In this document: positions 36,428 to 48,881 of the stretch, in pieces
Numbering within the stretch: position 1 is the first letter of the stretch
Layout: the number at the start of each line of letters is the position of its first letter
Origin: Perca fluviatilis
Taxonomy: Eukaryota > Chordata > Actinopteri > Perciformes > Percidae
Direction: 5' to 3'
Length of the DNA: 64,000 bases
Assembly: GCF_010015445.1 (NCBI RefSeq)
Contig: NC_053116.1
Location: 30,217,785-30,281,784 of the forward strand
The notes under the pieces: generated by a model
Databases searched by the model: none
Told to the model about the DNA's origin: nothing
Seen by the model: only the letters and a program-made list of their open reading frames with translations
Made by a program: the position numbers and the translations under genes

Positions 36428-36576
36428 ATCAAGATCACAGAGCCATGCAAGTTCTCACTGCCAGAGGTCAAGGGTGACAGCCTTGAAGTGGTGGGGAGGG
36501 TGAGGAGGCTTGGGGCCTCAGGTCAGGTAGTCTCTGACTGGCTGACTGTCTGTGGGAACCATAGGTTGGGGACATG

Positions 36577-36582
<6 letters not shown>

Positions 36583-36629
<47 letters not shown>
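36583..36629. repeat. (CA)n microsatellite, ~23 units
   Basis: A pure array preceded by GCGCGCG. Confidence 0.97.
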
Positions 36630-36630
<1 letters not shown>

Positions 36631-37510
36631 AACACGCGGTCAGTGTCAGAATGTTTGCTCACAAATATGAAAACATTTTGTGTCTTGACCTCTTTCTTGT
36701 TAATAATGTTATAATTTGCGCTTTTCTCTTCATGCAATGTTTGTGGATTTTTAAGAACACTTTCAGTTAACATTTTTACTGAATTATACATATGGAGCAA
36801 ATGTATTTTACCATTTTTCTCATGTAATAATTTTAAATCTGTCTGTCATTCTATTTTAGCTTATTTTTTATCTTCAGGCAATGTGTAGCGTAGAGAGACA
36901 GGAAACAACATTGGGGAAGAAAAGAGAGGGCCGAAGACAGTTTTTTTTCTCTCCAGGTTTTTAGCTAGTTTTGTTCTGGGTGGACTTGACACAGATTTAA
37001 TAACACGCACATTCAGAGACTAGGTGGGTGTATATTAATACATAAATAATGAATGGATAAAACATCAAAATAGGCCAATAGGAAAAAATATATTCTTTGT
37101 GCTGTCAGAGCATTAGGCTGGTTTATTTCTCTAGAGGCAGTTTGAGCTTTAAGGAACTTTGCAGGTTTACCTGTGTAAAGCAGAAATATGCTGAGTCATA
37201 GCTGTCACACTTAGCCAGTGGCATGACCGTGAAATGAAAAGGTAAATCCAGCTGTAATCACCTGTGAGATCTTGACATTTCCCCACTTTAAGAATTAATA
37301 ACATGGACCTGCTAACGCTCATAAAGCTGTCAGATTTGGAGGGTTGAAAAAGCTCAATGTCGGGCCATTTTTGTCAGCTTCTCTGTCAGCTCCATTTAAT
37401 GGAGCACGCCAGAATGGATGAATTAGATACTGCACGTAAAATGTATGATAGAGGCAACATGCTGCTGAAGTTTCCCCTCCCTTTGTTTTACACCCCATCA
37501 TCTAGAATGA
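36630..37510. other. Unique non-coding stretch
   Basis: Nothing recognised. Confidence 0.5.
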
Positions 37511-37572
37511 TGAGAGAGAGGGAGAGAGAGGGAGAGAGAGGGAGAGAGAGGGAGAGAGGGGAAGAGAGAGAG
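37511..37572. repeat. Decamer tandem repeat (GGAGAGAGAG)n
   Basis: Four to five near-identical 10-bp units within a purine-only strand. Confidence 0.9.
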
Positions 37573-39160
37573 CGAGATTTCTCAATGCACGTCTGTATAA
37601 TGCAGGACAGTGAAAACACAAGATTGCTTTTCAACATGCATTGTTTTCTGTTTTGCATGTTATTAAGTACACATTTTTGTTAACTTTTGAATCATGTCTG
37701 AATGAAACTTATTTACTGCTATAGTCCCACAGAAGAACAATACGTGCTATATGTTATACAGTACTTAAACTAAACTGCTGCTGTAGATTTGCAAGTATTA
37801 AGCATATATTAATTGGATTGGACTTTGCCAACAGCAGCCAAAATGCTTAATGAAACAAGGAGTCTTTGTTAATCAATGCACCCATTTTGGCTTAATGCAC
37901 TATTCATGTTTTTAGCCCGGCATTTGTGTCGAACACTTAAGTCTCAAGTGATTCATATATCAAGGAAGCTGAGCTGCTTTCTAAAAGCAAATAGCCAAAT
38001 TGGATTGAATCGTGATGCATTGTGTTGCCGTGTTTTCCCCACTCTACTTAAGGCTAAATAAGATGAAATGCATTGTCCTAGCCACACTGTTACTGTGAGC
38101 TTGTCTTGTCTGCAATGTAGGCTAAGCTGTGCTTTAGTTTATTGTTTGGAGTTGAATAGCATTCACTGTTTAAGGAGAGGAAGGGCTGGGTATCCTATTT
38201 CTCATGCATTTTGGCATCTCTCTGTAATTTTATTTAACATGCATCAGTCCTACATTACGTTACATTTCCTCTATTGTCAAAGTTAGCTCCAGTTCAGGGT
38301 TCAGTTCCTCAAAGCAAGGCCGCTCACGATCAGCAGGCAAACTCTGAGCTAAGCACTCCCTATCCTCGTACTTGGAAGTTATAAGCATTTCTTGATTTAG
38401 TCATAATCCGGTTATCAGCCCAATCAGGAGCGCGTACTATCGCTCTGCAACCACAACCTGTCTTCTTCTTTTTTTTTGAGTTCAAACATTACACACTCAT
38501 CTTCTCAGTGTCATTAATCTAAATCACTTGTGATGATTAAATATGTTTTTGTCTTGAGAGGTCGACATGTTTTACTCCAGTGCCCCTGAAAGGCTTTACC
38601 TTTTAGATCCTTCACCACGGTAGAAATCCCTCCCTTCTGCAACACAAACATGGCTGAGATTTATAAATGATAACGTATCAGAGCACTGACCCCAAAACAT
38701 CAAAAGGCTTCACACCTGCTGTTTGATAAGCTTGGCTTACTGTGACACGATCCGGAACTGATTGTATTCATTCATAGCTCCACGGTAACTCAAACAAAAC
38801 AGTTAATGCAATAACCAGGGAGAGAAGAGAACAAACCCTCAGTGTGCGTGTGTGTGTACGCTCAGTGTCCAAATGAATTGAGTCCATCCGTCTCAGTAAT
38901 ACCAACCCACCATCCATCCATTCATTTCACTCGGCACATATGTTGTGCGAGAGTGTCAAGTACAGGTCAATATAATCCTGGCAGCCCAATCAAGGCTGAT
39001 GAATACGAGAACAGCTGAGTGCAGAGCCTCTGCAGTGAAACCACATGAGGAAATGAAGGATGACCCGAGACGAGGGCTAGAATGAATATTACATGACCTT
39101 CCTTTGTATTAACCACCATGAAATTCAAATTTGAAAAAGACATTTCCAACCAAAGTTCGG
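37573..39160. other. Unique non-coding stretch
   Basis: No gene recognised. Confidence 0.5.
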
Positions 39161-39195
39161 TGGGGTGGTGATGGCGCAGTGGATATGATACATAC
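39161..39195 (+). repeat. tRNA-derived SINE head fragment
   Basis: TGGGGTGGTGATGGCGCAGT followed by GGATATGATACATAC reproduces the A-box region (TGGCGCAGTGG) and following bases of a teleost tRNA-derived SINE. No B box (GGTTCGAATCC) or SINE body follows, so this is a short 5' fragment and not a tRNA gene. Confidence 0.45.
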
Positions 39196-39774
39196 TGTGC
39201 ATACCTTATTTTCGTAACAATCACGTATCAAAAACTGAGGACATGCTGTTGGAATGCTGTCCTCCTCTCCTTTAATGCCTAACGAATCTATCTCTTTGTC
39301 TCCCTGACCCTGTCTTTCACTGGTTGAAGCCTGAAAATATTGTACACAAATTAATAACATAACTAATTACACTGGTCGGACTGTTCAGCTCTATTTCAGA
39401 CTGATACCTCCGGTTCAGGCTGGTCCTCATCCTCAACACGTTTTTTTTAGTCGCGGAAAATACTTTTCAATACTCATCTGGATTGAAGCAGCAAACATTC
39501 AGTGTAAGAGTAAAAAATGACATAACATTATTTATAATACGTTTATTTGATTCAAAGCTGCTATATAGTGTTTTGACCTCGACAACCCAACTGCATTTTA
39601 CCGCAAACTTGCAACTAGTTAACTTTCTAAAGCAAGAGTCGGCTCGGTGATTGTGAATGTGTGATTGTGTAAAGGTGTTCACGAGATAGATACCAACCTT
39701 TGGTGAACTTGTGAATTTCTCCAGCCATCTTCTCTCCTTGATGGGGACAGACGCTGTGTGCACGGTGGGCTCGA
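39196..39774. other. Probably repeat-derived non-coding stretch
   Basis: The segment from about 39400 (CCTCCGGTTCAGGCTGGTCC) to 39774 resembles the interior of a dispersed element whose end is at 40104, but its left limit could not be defined. Confidence 0.35.
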
Positions 39775-39900
39775 TGGTGTTTTTAAGCCTCCAAAGCTGC
39801 CTTCCAGGCAGCTAACCCTCAACTTAACCCATGCCTTACCCCTAAACATAACCATTGCCGTGCGCCCTGGAAGGCGTTACGGAGCGGGCAAAAAACACCA
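39775..39900. mobile_element. Short foldback MITE, TGGTGTTTTT termini
   Basis: TGGTGTTTTTAAGCC at the left and GGGCAAAAAACACCA at the right are inverted, and the complementarity extends imperfectly over about 35 bp, including GCCTTCCAGG/CCTGGAAGGC. The centre has CCCTAAACATAACC-type words. The 126 bp unit is non-coding; no clear target duplication. Confidence 0.65.
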
Positions 39901-39906
39901 AACACC

Positions 39907-40104
39907 GTGTGTGTGTGTGTGAGTGTGTGTGTGAGCGAGACACAAGTGACAGAGAGACGGAGGAGAGCAGGGAAAGGAAATGCAGAAGAACGGGTTTTAA
40001 ATAGTGTTTAAAAAAATAAAATTAATAACTAAACGCAATGTGCGGCGGTCGGTGTTGATAGTGAGGCGCACCGCCACACAATAGTCTATGTGTGGGAAAC
40101 ACTG
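39907..40104. mobile_element. Right end of a hAT-like repeat, ...GGGAAACACTG
   Basis: The terminus GTGTGGGAAACACTG, preceded by GCGCACCGCCACACAATAG, matches a familiar teleost repeat beginning CAGTGTTTCCCACACATAG when read on the minus strand. A (GT)n-like tract (39907-39934) forms part of its interior. The matching left terminus was not found nearby, so this is a fragment or its left end lies in the poorly defined stretch upstream. Confidence 0.5.
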
Positions 40105-41641
40105 ACAATGTAAAGGGAGGCATAGTGCGACCACTGTAATGGGCTGTAAGAAAGGACGAACGCACCTTAACCAGGTTATTCTCTGCTTATACATTAGTGA
40201 GGTTCTAACTGATACTTTTGTTCGGACATGATCACATGAATTTTCTTCCTGTGGGCATTGCGTTCTTACTGTACGAAACACCGTACCACAATTTGACTGG
40301 AACACATTTCAGACAGACTCGTTTTGTTAGACTCGGGTACTGTTTCTTCTGTCCCTATTTGGAATTGAAATAAGGCATTCATATTTCTTTGGCAAAGTGC
40401 TACTGACTGCCAGTGTGAAATGCCTCTTTGAACACAGAAGTTTGCTTCTCTTGTGGATGATGGTGCAGATTTGGCCCTACCCTACTACCCGATGAGTCTT
40501 TGTCACTCAATCTGCGCTAAGAACTCCTGACAAAGCCCTCTGGGAGCTTCTGTTGTCAGACTAATTTAATTACAGGGCAGCTGAAAAAAAAAAAAAAAAA
40601 AAAAAAAAAAAACAATTGTTGGAATTTTTGACTTAATGAATTTGAAAGTTGAAACACTTGGCATCCAGCATTTTCCTTTTCCCCTCATGTAGTCAGGGTC
40701 TTAAAACCTCTTGTATAATGAGTTAATAAAAACATAATGCCCCTTGGCCACAAGCTTTTTGGAAATGGTCTTAATTCTTATAAACCCCACATGACTCGAC
40801 CGAAGAATTATAGACCTTGAAACATAAAATCACGCCAGAAATCATTTTGGAAAAAAAATAAAAATAAAAAGAGTCAAAAAGTGATTTGCTGTACTTGATG
40901 TCTCTGTCAGGCCAGTTCTGTTAATTTGCTCAAGTCTTCATTGTTTTAACAGCAGCATCACGTCTCCGTCTTTGCACAGGTGTCAGGGGGTGAATTGAAG
41001 TCAACACGCCTCTGGAGAGCAGCACACAGTATTTATTGCCCTGACCCAATAAGTAAAGGGTCAGCGAGGAGGGGACTAGTAGGGTGGGTGGATGGAGCTG
41101 GGAGGGTTGGAAGAAGAGATGACCGAAGTGTCAGTGGGGGTTGTCTGGCTAGTGGTTCACTTTGGTTAAGGGGGGGTTAGACCAAACAGCTGGAACACAT
41201 GGCTGACTGTCAGCGGCCCAGAGAACTGGGCCTGTTCCTCCACTCCTCCAGATCTGTTTATTTATCTCCCTTTCTCTCGGTTTGCGGAGGGCAGAGAGCA
41301 AGCTGGCCTTCAATGAGAATAGAGATGATTTAAATGAGAAAAAGAAGGCAAATGCAACTCAAGCTGCCAAGCCAGCAGCTTTGTATGACTAGACCAAGAA
41401 TGGGCGTCTATTTTTTATTTTTCCAGCCAACACTGGATGTTTCAACAAAGCACTGAATCCCGTCAGGCTCGAGGGGCTCCTCTTTTATCATGTGGATCTT
41501 GTCACCAAGGACAGACCCATGCATCTGTTTTCAATGGATGGATGGAGGATGATGACGTTTTTCTCTTTCAGTCTATTTTAGATTGATTGTTGAAAACCCA
41601 AACCTAAGTCTGCTTTAAGAATATTATTGATTACCTTAGAG
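40105..41641. other. Non-coding stretch with A29 run
   Basis: A homopolymer of 29 adenines lies at 40584-40612. No gene recognised. Confidence 0.5.
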
Positions 41642-41940
41642 CAAGGTTCTTCAACGTTTTTTAAACCAAAGATCCCTTAACTGAAGGAGAGACAGAGCAG
41701 GGACCCCCTACTACTGTATTGTATAAAATAAAGTTGCATATTAAACTGGGCCTACATTAAAATCGTAGTTACTACCTAGGCCAGTAAGCCTATAATCAAT
41801 GGGGATTTATATTTGCTAATTATATCTAGGATTCATGTTAAGACATAAAACCTTTCAAATATTAACAATAATTTGGAGGCCCCCCTGCAGTGACTCTGAT
41901 GACCCAATAGGGGTCCCATACCCCCTGTTGAAGATCTCTG
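41642..41940. mobile_element. hAT-like MITE, CAAGGTTCTTCAAC termini
   Basis: The left end CAAGGTTCTTCAACG and right end GTTGAAGATCTCTG are inverted (CAGGGGTCTTCAAC family type). Octamers CCTTAGAG (41634-41641) and CCTTATAG (41941-41948) match at 7 of 8 positions. Words such as GGGACCCCCTACTACTG and GGGGTCCCATACCCCCTG flank an AT-rich centre. Non-coding. Confidence 0.8.
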
Positions 41941-41948
41941 CCTTATAG

Positions 41949-42556
41949 AGTTATTTCAGCAGCCAAGAAATAGATGGAGATACATTTGCAATGCAGAAAG
42001 TGAAATGAAATGAAACTGAGTTCCTGTTAGCCTGGAAGATCTCTTGCACTGTTGAATTTTGTCAGATTAAAAAAATACAGTTTATAGTTGGCATTGCTCT
42101 ACTTTGATTAATCCAAAGCCATTCAGTTCTCTTTGGTCCAGACCAAATTTATTGGAAATTAATTGGATTAAGTAATTTGTTGTATCTGCAAAGGTGATGT
42201 GTAAGCTACGGACATCTCAAAGATTTAGGATAGCAAGTCCATTAAGTAAGAGGACTCACAGAAGACAGATTAAAAAATAAATGGTCCAAATCTGTGCAGC
42301 AAGGGCCGAGATAACCAGATTTTTAGTCCTTATGCAACTCGGTAGGGCCTTTTGCTAGACAGTCTCTGCCTGGTAAATGCCTACATCTTTCAAACTCTTA
42401 AGTTTGTACTACAGGCTTTCTATTGTCATTTCATAGTCTAACGCTCTATCCGAGATAACTATGACATCCTCAGGATTATTCTTTAGGATTATTATTTTCA
42501 CAGGTTGAGCAGTTAAACGATCTTTGTGTGTAAAATTGGTGATGTACCCCTTTAAG
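41949..42556. other. Unique non-coding stretch
   Basis: Nothing recognised. Confidence 0.5.
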
Positions 42557-43250
42557 CAGTGCTTAATTTGTAAAGTGGGAGGTCCCGGAGCACAGAGGGG
42601 GGGGGTGGAGGTAACGGAAAAAGAAAAAAAAATTACACTACCTACGTAGCTTCTCTGACAAAAAAAACCCCTAAACAACGATGTGTGTACATCAGGGCAA
42701 TGCTTATTTTTATTTCAGAAAATGCACTGCATCGGTGCGAAATGTAAAAAAATAAAATAAAAAATACACTGCAACAATCGTTTTCAGAAGCAGCAATTAT
42801 CCATCGGACTATTAAATGAACCCCAAAAAAACCACCGTGGTCTCCACATTCTTGATCGGCAGAAACGGTTTTTGCTTGTTTGGGATCCGACTGGACAGCG
42901 TATTTGAAAAAGTTAAGCAAACTTTGTTGTCTTTTTGACAACCAGCACAAGCGCTTGTGTGACTTGAAGTGCAGCACCGTGCTGTTGAAGTGCCTCCCGT
43001 CCCTCTCTCCCCTCCGTCTTACTCTGAAAATGTACCTCAAAACGCACCGAAAATGCAAACGCAAGATTTTTGTGGAACTTCAATGGGGAATAAAGACTAA
43101 CAAGACAGATAACAGCATTGAACACTACACAAACAGTCATTTATTTTTTTCATTTAGGCGATTCATTTTTCATAGTGACACGGAAAATGGTTCCGGATCC
43201 AACGTCGGAGGTGCCGCAACATGTTCCGGCGTGTTCCGGCTCAAATTAAG
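42557..43250. mobile_element. hAT-like element, CAGTGCTTAATTTG left end, damaged right end
   Basis: CCTTTAAG lies immediately outside both ends (42549-42556, 43251-43258) without mismatch. The left end is CAGTGCTTAATTTGTAAAG. The right end reads GGCTCAAATTAAG, which is the mirror of CTTAATTTG but lacks the outer five bases expected from CAGTG. A G-run (42597-42606) and GTTCCGGCGTGTTCCGG lie in the arms. Overlapping 125-140-residue frames on both strands have no transposase features. Either the right tip was lost or the octamer match is partly fortuitous. Confidence 0.65.
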
Positions 43251-43270
43251 CCTTTAAGGCTGTTTTAGGC

Positions 43271-43317
43271 GTGTGTGTGTGTGTGTGTGTGTGGGTGTGT
43301 GGGTGTGCGTGTGCGCG
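43271..43317. repeat. (GT)n microsatellite, interrupted
   Basis: Eleven pure GT units, then GGGTGTGT and GCGTGTGCGCGC variants. Confidence 0.95.
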
Positions 43318-45491
43318 CTTGTCCTATCGTCCTTACTTCGAGAAAGTTTCCTAGTTTCCTGGTTCGCCGGTCGTCATCCTCTGCCAAGCATCCACAGCAT
43401 GGCTGTAAAGACAAATCTAATGAAATTGTTGCATTGGATCCTGCATGCTTATTGCATTAAGTGCAATCAATAAATCCTTTTTGTACGCTAGCAACCTCCC
43501 GCTCCCTGAATCTCAATAAAGCTGAGTGCTCTTTGTGTAATGAAGATTGCTCGGGAACTTGATTACTTTTAGTGCCGTCGAACTTAAGGGGCTGGTCTTG
43601 GCAATTTCCCCCGCACTGTACGGGCTATTACTCGACTACTTTAATATATGGATGTGCTGTTAAAAATGGGGATGCTTTATAATTTCAGCCTGCGTGTGCT
43701 GAGTCTAACTGCGTCACGGTAACAGGAGGGGCCGACAGGGTTTATTGTATCCTAACCGACACTATTTTTTTCATGCGAAGTCAACTCACTAAAAGTGCCA
43801 CTGAGACTCATACGAGCCATTCAGAGTGTCACTATTTGAGTTAAACATCACCATGCTGCTACTTTTGCAGCTAAAGAAATGCAGACCTTGCTGCTAGAGA
43901 GCGTGCTCAAGCTTCTAAGGAGCTGTTTCCATTTGAGGTGTCACCTTCCTGTCTGGGATGTGTGTTTTTCAGTAGATTGCACTCTCCAGTTTGAAAAGTG
44001 TTCAACCTTTGGTGTAGGTGTCTACATCTGTGCTTTTAAAACATCCCATGATGGTGAAATTCAGTTGGAAAATCTAATTACAATTTTTTTTTTATTCCAG
44101 GCCTATTTCTTAGCCAGGATTTCCACCTCTAGGTTCTCTCATTGGTGCTGTTTGTGGCTTTACCTCTGAAAGCCCCAATAGAGGATTGACTCAGCCTAAT
44201 AGTGTGATTATGGCCCATGTCCCTTTCTTCTTCCGCCAGCGCTAAGCAAGGATAAAGTAGACTTGTCCCAGTTACCTCACCGCCCACTTTTCCCCTTCCT
44301 CTCTCCTGGGTGAGAGGAGGCTTTCGGGACCTGCTGTGTTTACCCACTGCTCTTGTGGCCCAGACTAGATGGATAGGGATGGATATGACTCCTGGCTGGA
44401 ATAGAGAGCGTCAACACAGAAAGGAGAGCAGTCTTGTTTTGTCTAGAGCTCTTTTCCCACTGCAGGGTATCTCTTCATCAAGGCACCAGGCTGAGTGATA
44501 AACTTAAGAGGTTCTCTTATAATCTCTGTTCTCCCTCTGTCTTCTCTCCGTCACTTCCTTCCATCATCTTCTTTTAAGTATTTTCATAAAGGAGATGTGA
44601 AGCTCAGGGAACCCTTTTCACTGAAATAGCGATACGGAATCACAGCAGTGTGTGATATGCGTTCGCGCTCACCATTAGTTAGCACTAATAAATGCATCAT
44701 TACCTCTATGTCCCAGGTTAAGCTAAAAAGGTTACATACTGTACTTTGATACCGTGTCACCAAATAAGGCAAGGGCAGCAGGGGTGATACATGGATTTGG
44801 ATCAAACATTAATGAGACAATGATTTGTCCAAACATGGCTCTTGTCTCAAAGCTGCATTCTTTCCCCACCTCCTGCTTTTGAAGTTTTATCAGATCAGTT
44901 TCCCTGCGTACGATTTTCTGCTCTCATTCATATTCTGGGTCAGCAAGCTTGCCTCTGCAGTGCTCCAAATGCCTTTTTGAAATATGGATGACAAACGGAA
45001 GATGACCACTGTGGCTCCTGCGTAATGCCAAGTGGAACCTGTTGGTGAACTAATCCTCAGGCTGTAAATATTTCAGGGCTTGTCACGGAGCTGACAGATG
45101 GTCGCCAAAGAGGAGAAAGGGATGGAGATGGAGTTTCTCTGTGCTGCAGTTAATACTTTTCATGTCCAGTGGGAGCTATGGACGAGTACATACTTTCTGT
45201 AACTGGGACACAAACTCCCTGACTGTGAACCGTAAACACTTATTATCTCTGAAATATTTTATTTGTTGTGGACTTGTTTCTGGATACTGATTAATCCCGA
45301 TAGTCAATAAAAAGTCATTGTCGGCGGCGCTGCTTCAGAGCAGAGCGGAGACAGTTTTACTTCACGTCTCATTCGCCGATGAGCAAACAGCTAATGTTAT
45401 CATACAGAATGTTTAAAACAAACATGACTACTGTTAGCAATGCGGCGACGATGCGCACTGAGCGCAGGCTCGTACACGGCAGGAGTAGAGT
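43318..45491. other. Unique non-coding stretch
   Basis: No exon recognised. A T-rich tract followed by ATTCCAG at 44081-44100 resembles a splice acceptor, but no coding continuation is evident. Confidence 0.45.
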
Positions 45492-45499
45492 ACGCTCAG

Positions 45500-45928
45500 G
45501 AGGGTTGGGCATCGAGAACCGATTCCTACTTGGAATCGCTTAAAAAATTCCAATTCCAGTGGAATCGTTTCTTTTTTGGAATCGTTTAGAATCGTTTGGA
45601 GGATTTGGTTTCAAATCTGATCATGGGTTCAAAATTTAACATGCGCAAGTTTTGGTTTCCGTAGCGGCCAGGCGCTTGTTGTGTTGCAGCCTTGGAGCAC
45701 AGTAAGCGGCGCTCTAGTGGGGCTTTATTTTACGTTGAAAAAGCTGTAAAACCACAACCCACCATTGAATCAAAATAAAACTTTCCTCTTATTTGTGAAA
45801 TAAGCATGTGACCCGTTTCAACTCCACCCCTCAAAGAATCGGAATCGAGAATCGATAAGAACCGGAATCGAAAGGAAAAATCACAATTGGAATCAGAATC
45901 GTTAAAATCCAAACGATGCCCAACCCTA
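45500..45928. mobile_element. hAT-like MITE with perfect target duplication
   Basis: The ends GAGGGTTGGGCATCG and CGATGCCCAACCCTA are inverted. ACGCTCAG occurs unchanged at 45492-45499 and 45929-45936. The arms are made of GGAATCGTTT/GAATCG words and the right arm of complementary sequence. Non-coding; well preserved, so the insertion is comparatively recent. Confidence 0.9.
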
Positions 45929-45936
45929 ACGCTCAG

Positions 45937-48315
45937 CGGAGAAGGAGGCTATTCATTCGTTCTTTCAAAGCGGACCGCGAGGCAGTGATTGGTGGACGTT
46001 TGAACAGGATTACAGCAGCTACAGATGACAGATCTTTTTCGCTCCTTTTTTCAAAGCCCATAAGTTTATTTATTGCCGTCGGGGTGTAAAGACCATTTCA
46101 AACAATATATATAAAAAAAGTATATATTGGAAATAGTTACTCTGTCTTTAAAGTAGAGCGGATAGAGGGATTATTAGAATATACACCGATACCATGTTAA
46201 AACCTGACAACACATGATCTTAGCTTGTCCATTTTGACAACAAATAAAGCCTGATAGTTCATTCTTGACCTAATAGAGTAAAAAGTAGCATGGCAAAAAA
46301 AGGTCCACTTGCTAGCTTTTTACTGTAGCTTTCAATTGCATCATGGGTGTGAATGTAGGATTGTTGGTTTCAGAAAGTAATACAACGTTTTGAAAGATGT
46401 GCTGTCCCACAAGCAGTTCACTGACCCCTTAAAAGCTGCTGCATGGACATAAAAAAGCCTATTGTGTTGTGTGTGCCTTTTCTGTGTGCTGCTTCTTTTT
46501 TTATTCTATTAAAACATTGCCATAAATAAACATCAAAACCTTTGGAGACATTGAACAAATCCAACTACATCAGCTAAAACCATCTATCTAGTGGGGGGAA
46601 AAAAAATCAATACTTATTTTGTTACAATACCCAAGTCGGAGGGGCTTGATGTAATTTTGTTGTGATCAGGCAGATGCTTGCAGTACCAGTCTGAATGCAA
46701 GTATACATTTTAACCTTGAAATATGAAGATGATTGATGATTTCTACCGTTATTTGTCCTGACTCAAAGTGCTTCCCAGAGGCAGCGTGATGGAAGACCGT
46801 CTCTTTCCAGGCAAAGCGTTCATTAAAGCAAAAGTTTGGTTTTGAGCCCCGTGAAACCTATAGGTACCTCTGTCTAGACAGTACTTGATCAGTGCAGTGA
46901 TTGTACACTCTACAAATGTGCTGATATGTGGCTTAAGCTAGGCAAACTGTGTCTAATGTTTTCTTGTCTTTCTCTTTCATGTGCTGTCTCCTCTTTTGTC
47001 CTGCCAACGCCCTACCAGGTAAGACCACTCCCTTTACTTTAATCTCCCTGTCATAATGGCCATGGTCTTTTTTTCCCAAACCACATCTGCTAACCCCCCC
47101 ACCCCCCAACCCCATCATAACTCATAGGACCACCGGATCTGTAGACATAGAAGGTGGCTTGGATTTTCTGGAAACAAATGTCAGACATGTTTGAATATTT
47201 AAGTTGATGCACTACTTTCTTTGTAGATATATTACTGTTCATATCTGGTTCCCATCTTATGCTATGTCACACAAGCACATTTTACACTTAGTACATCAGG
47301 TTGTAGTGTATATCTGGCCAAAAGCTTTTTTGCCATTCATTTCCTCCCCATCTTGTGTGAAGAAGACACCACCCATACCCATGGCTCATCTCTGCCCCAC
47401 TTACCTTACTGACAAGTTCTATGTAGTCATCAGCTCCTATGAATTTGACATGGTTCTGCATGGAAAATGAGTCAGTTCATGGTGTTTTAGAAGGAAAAAC
47501 TGGGAATTTGTTAAATCATTTATAGCACATTGAATGTGTTTTGAAAAATGTGTGTCAGCTTATAAGAAGAGGTTGCCAAATGAGAGTGCACTGTCTACTG
47601 TGTGTGCTCGGTACTCTTCACAACAGCGCTCATCGAGCCCAGTCGGGGTGCCGTGTCGTGTAAGAGAACAGACAAGGACGTTGAAAGAGGAGTGAAGAGC
47701 TCTGTATAATTTAAGTAGGGGAGATTACAGTGAGTAAAAGCCTAGTGCTTCATTTTAGCAGGCCCGGCAGCTGAACTGTCCTGCCCTTTTTGTTTTGAAT
47801 TCATTGTGCATGAAGAGCGCTGATCTCCAGCTGGAGAACTGGATGGGCCTTCAAAAGCAGAAGGTTTTGCTCAGGGAGATGCCTTTGCGCTTTGATGGAA
47901 CTTCAACCGCCGCTGACGATGACACGATGAAGAGCAGCAGCAGAAACAACAGAAGTTTGTGAGGGGATTGGGTGCTGTTGCCAGGGAAGGTCCCAGAAGG
48001 ATGTCCTTTGTCATGCATATTAAAAGAGCTCTTCAGTCAAAACAAGGCCGCTCAGTCTGTCATTAAAGCTCGCAGATGACGGAGTTCTCCTTTCATGTTT
48101 TCCCCACTCAGGGCCCTTCCCTTCCTGTTCAAGCAGTCCTAGCCAAGCCCCTTTTCCTCTAGATCCAACAAGTCCACCAGAGTAGCTTATATAATGGAGG
48201 TGCATGGGCTGATGGGCTGCGACATATTCATAGCTGCTGCGATTTGCATAAATGTACACTTTCGATCAAGTGTGCAGTTCTGATAGAAAGTCAGACGCAC
48301 CAGCAAGTTGCCTTA
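45937..48315. other. Non-coding stretch with recursive-splice-like site
   Basis: No gene recognised. It contains a pyrimidine tract joined to CAG|GTAAG at 47018/47019 (separate entry) and a C-run at 47093-47107. Confidence 0.45.
46960..47024 (+). other. Candidate recursive splice site (zero-length exon)
   Basis: A pyrimidine-rich run (about 46961-47003, including TTTCTTGTCTTTCTCTTTC and CTCCTCTTTTGTCCTGCC) leads into CCCTACCAG, with the AG at 47017-47018 abutting GTAAGA at 47019. An acceptor fused to a strong donor is the signature of recursive splice sites used to remove very long vertebrate introns in steps. The motif is visible; its use requires that this window lies in a plus-strand intron, which the sequence alone cannot show. 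Confidence 0.3.
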
Positions 48316-48881
48316 TTAAAGGTCCAGTGTGTAACGTTTTTAGTCGTTCATTCTCAAAATCAGTGTTGCCCGTTCACAAACTTGTCCTTTTTCATGAATA
48401 TTTACCACCACCATCAATTCCAAGTATTCCTATTGGCTTGAAATTTTACATTTGCGTTTGCATGAACTGGGGTAGACCATAGGGGTAGACGCTCCATATT
48501 CATGCGCCATCTTGAAATACGTTAGCCGGTAAGGGACATACAGGACATACTGCTCCGCCTTTCGCGTTTTCGCTGTCACATGATAACACCGCAGGTGCTG
48601 CTAATGGGTATCGTCGCTTCCCGGCCCCGGCAAGTCTGAAGAAGGATACACGGAGGACCACACGTATTCAAAATCCAAATTTCAGGAACAGGAGTCTTCT
48701 TCTTCTCCCAGAAAAATAAAAAGGATATTGAAAACAGCAAGAGACCGGCATCATCAGAAAAAAAGCGTGAAGGCTACCGTAGCTGTAATACGTACTTTGA
48801 ACTGCGTGGCACGAGAGAGTTGATCGCGATATATGATCTCAACGCTAGATGGGAGAAATTCCTACACATTGGACCTTTTAA
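48316..48881. mobile_element. TTAA-flanked element, AAGGTCCAGTGTGTA termini
   Basis: TTAA is present at 48316-48319 and 48878-48881. Inside it, AAGGTCCAGTGTGTAACG at the left is mirrored by CCTACACATTGGACCTT at the right. The interior includes CATATTCATGCGCCATCTTG and a run of AGTCTTCTTCTTCTCCC. Family recognised as a common teleost MITE; piggyBac-like assignment follows from the TTAA target. No transposase. Confidence 0.8.

Noticed and set aside
37511..37572. CRISPR-like regular repeat
   Set aside because: It is a contiguous purine decamer repeat without spacers.
40584..40612. A29 run as a retroposon tail
   Set aside because: No retroposon body or target duplication could be recognised upstream.
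42642..43257. 140- and 125-residue frames on opposite strands
   Set aside because: Both fall inside the hAT-like element 42557-43250 and overlap one another antisense.
44081..44169. Possible splice acceptor (poly-T, ATTCCAG) with following frame
   Set aside because: The frame stops soon, has no consensus donor and no domain similarity.
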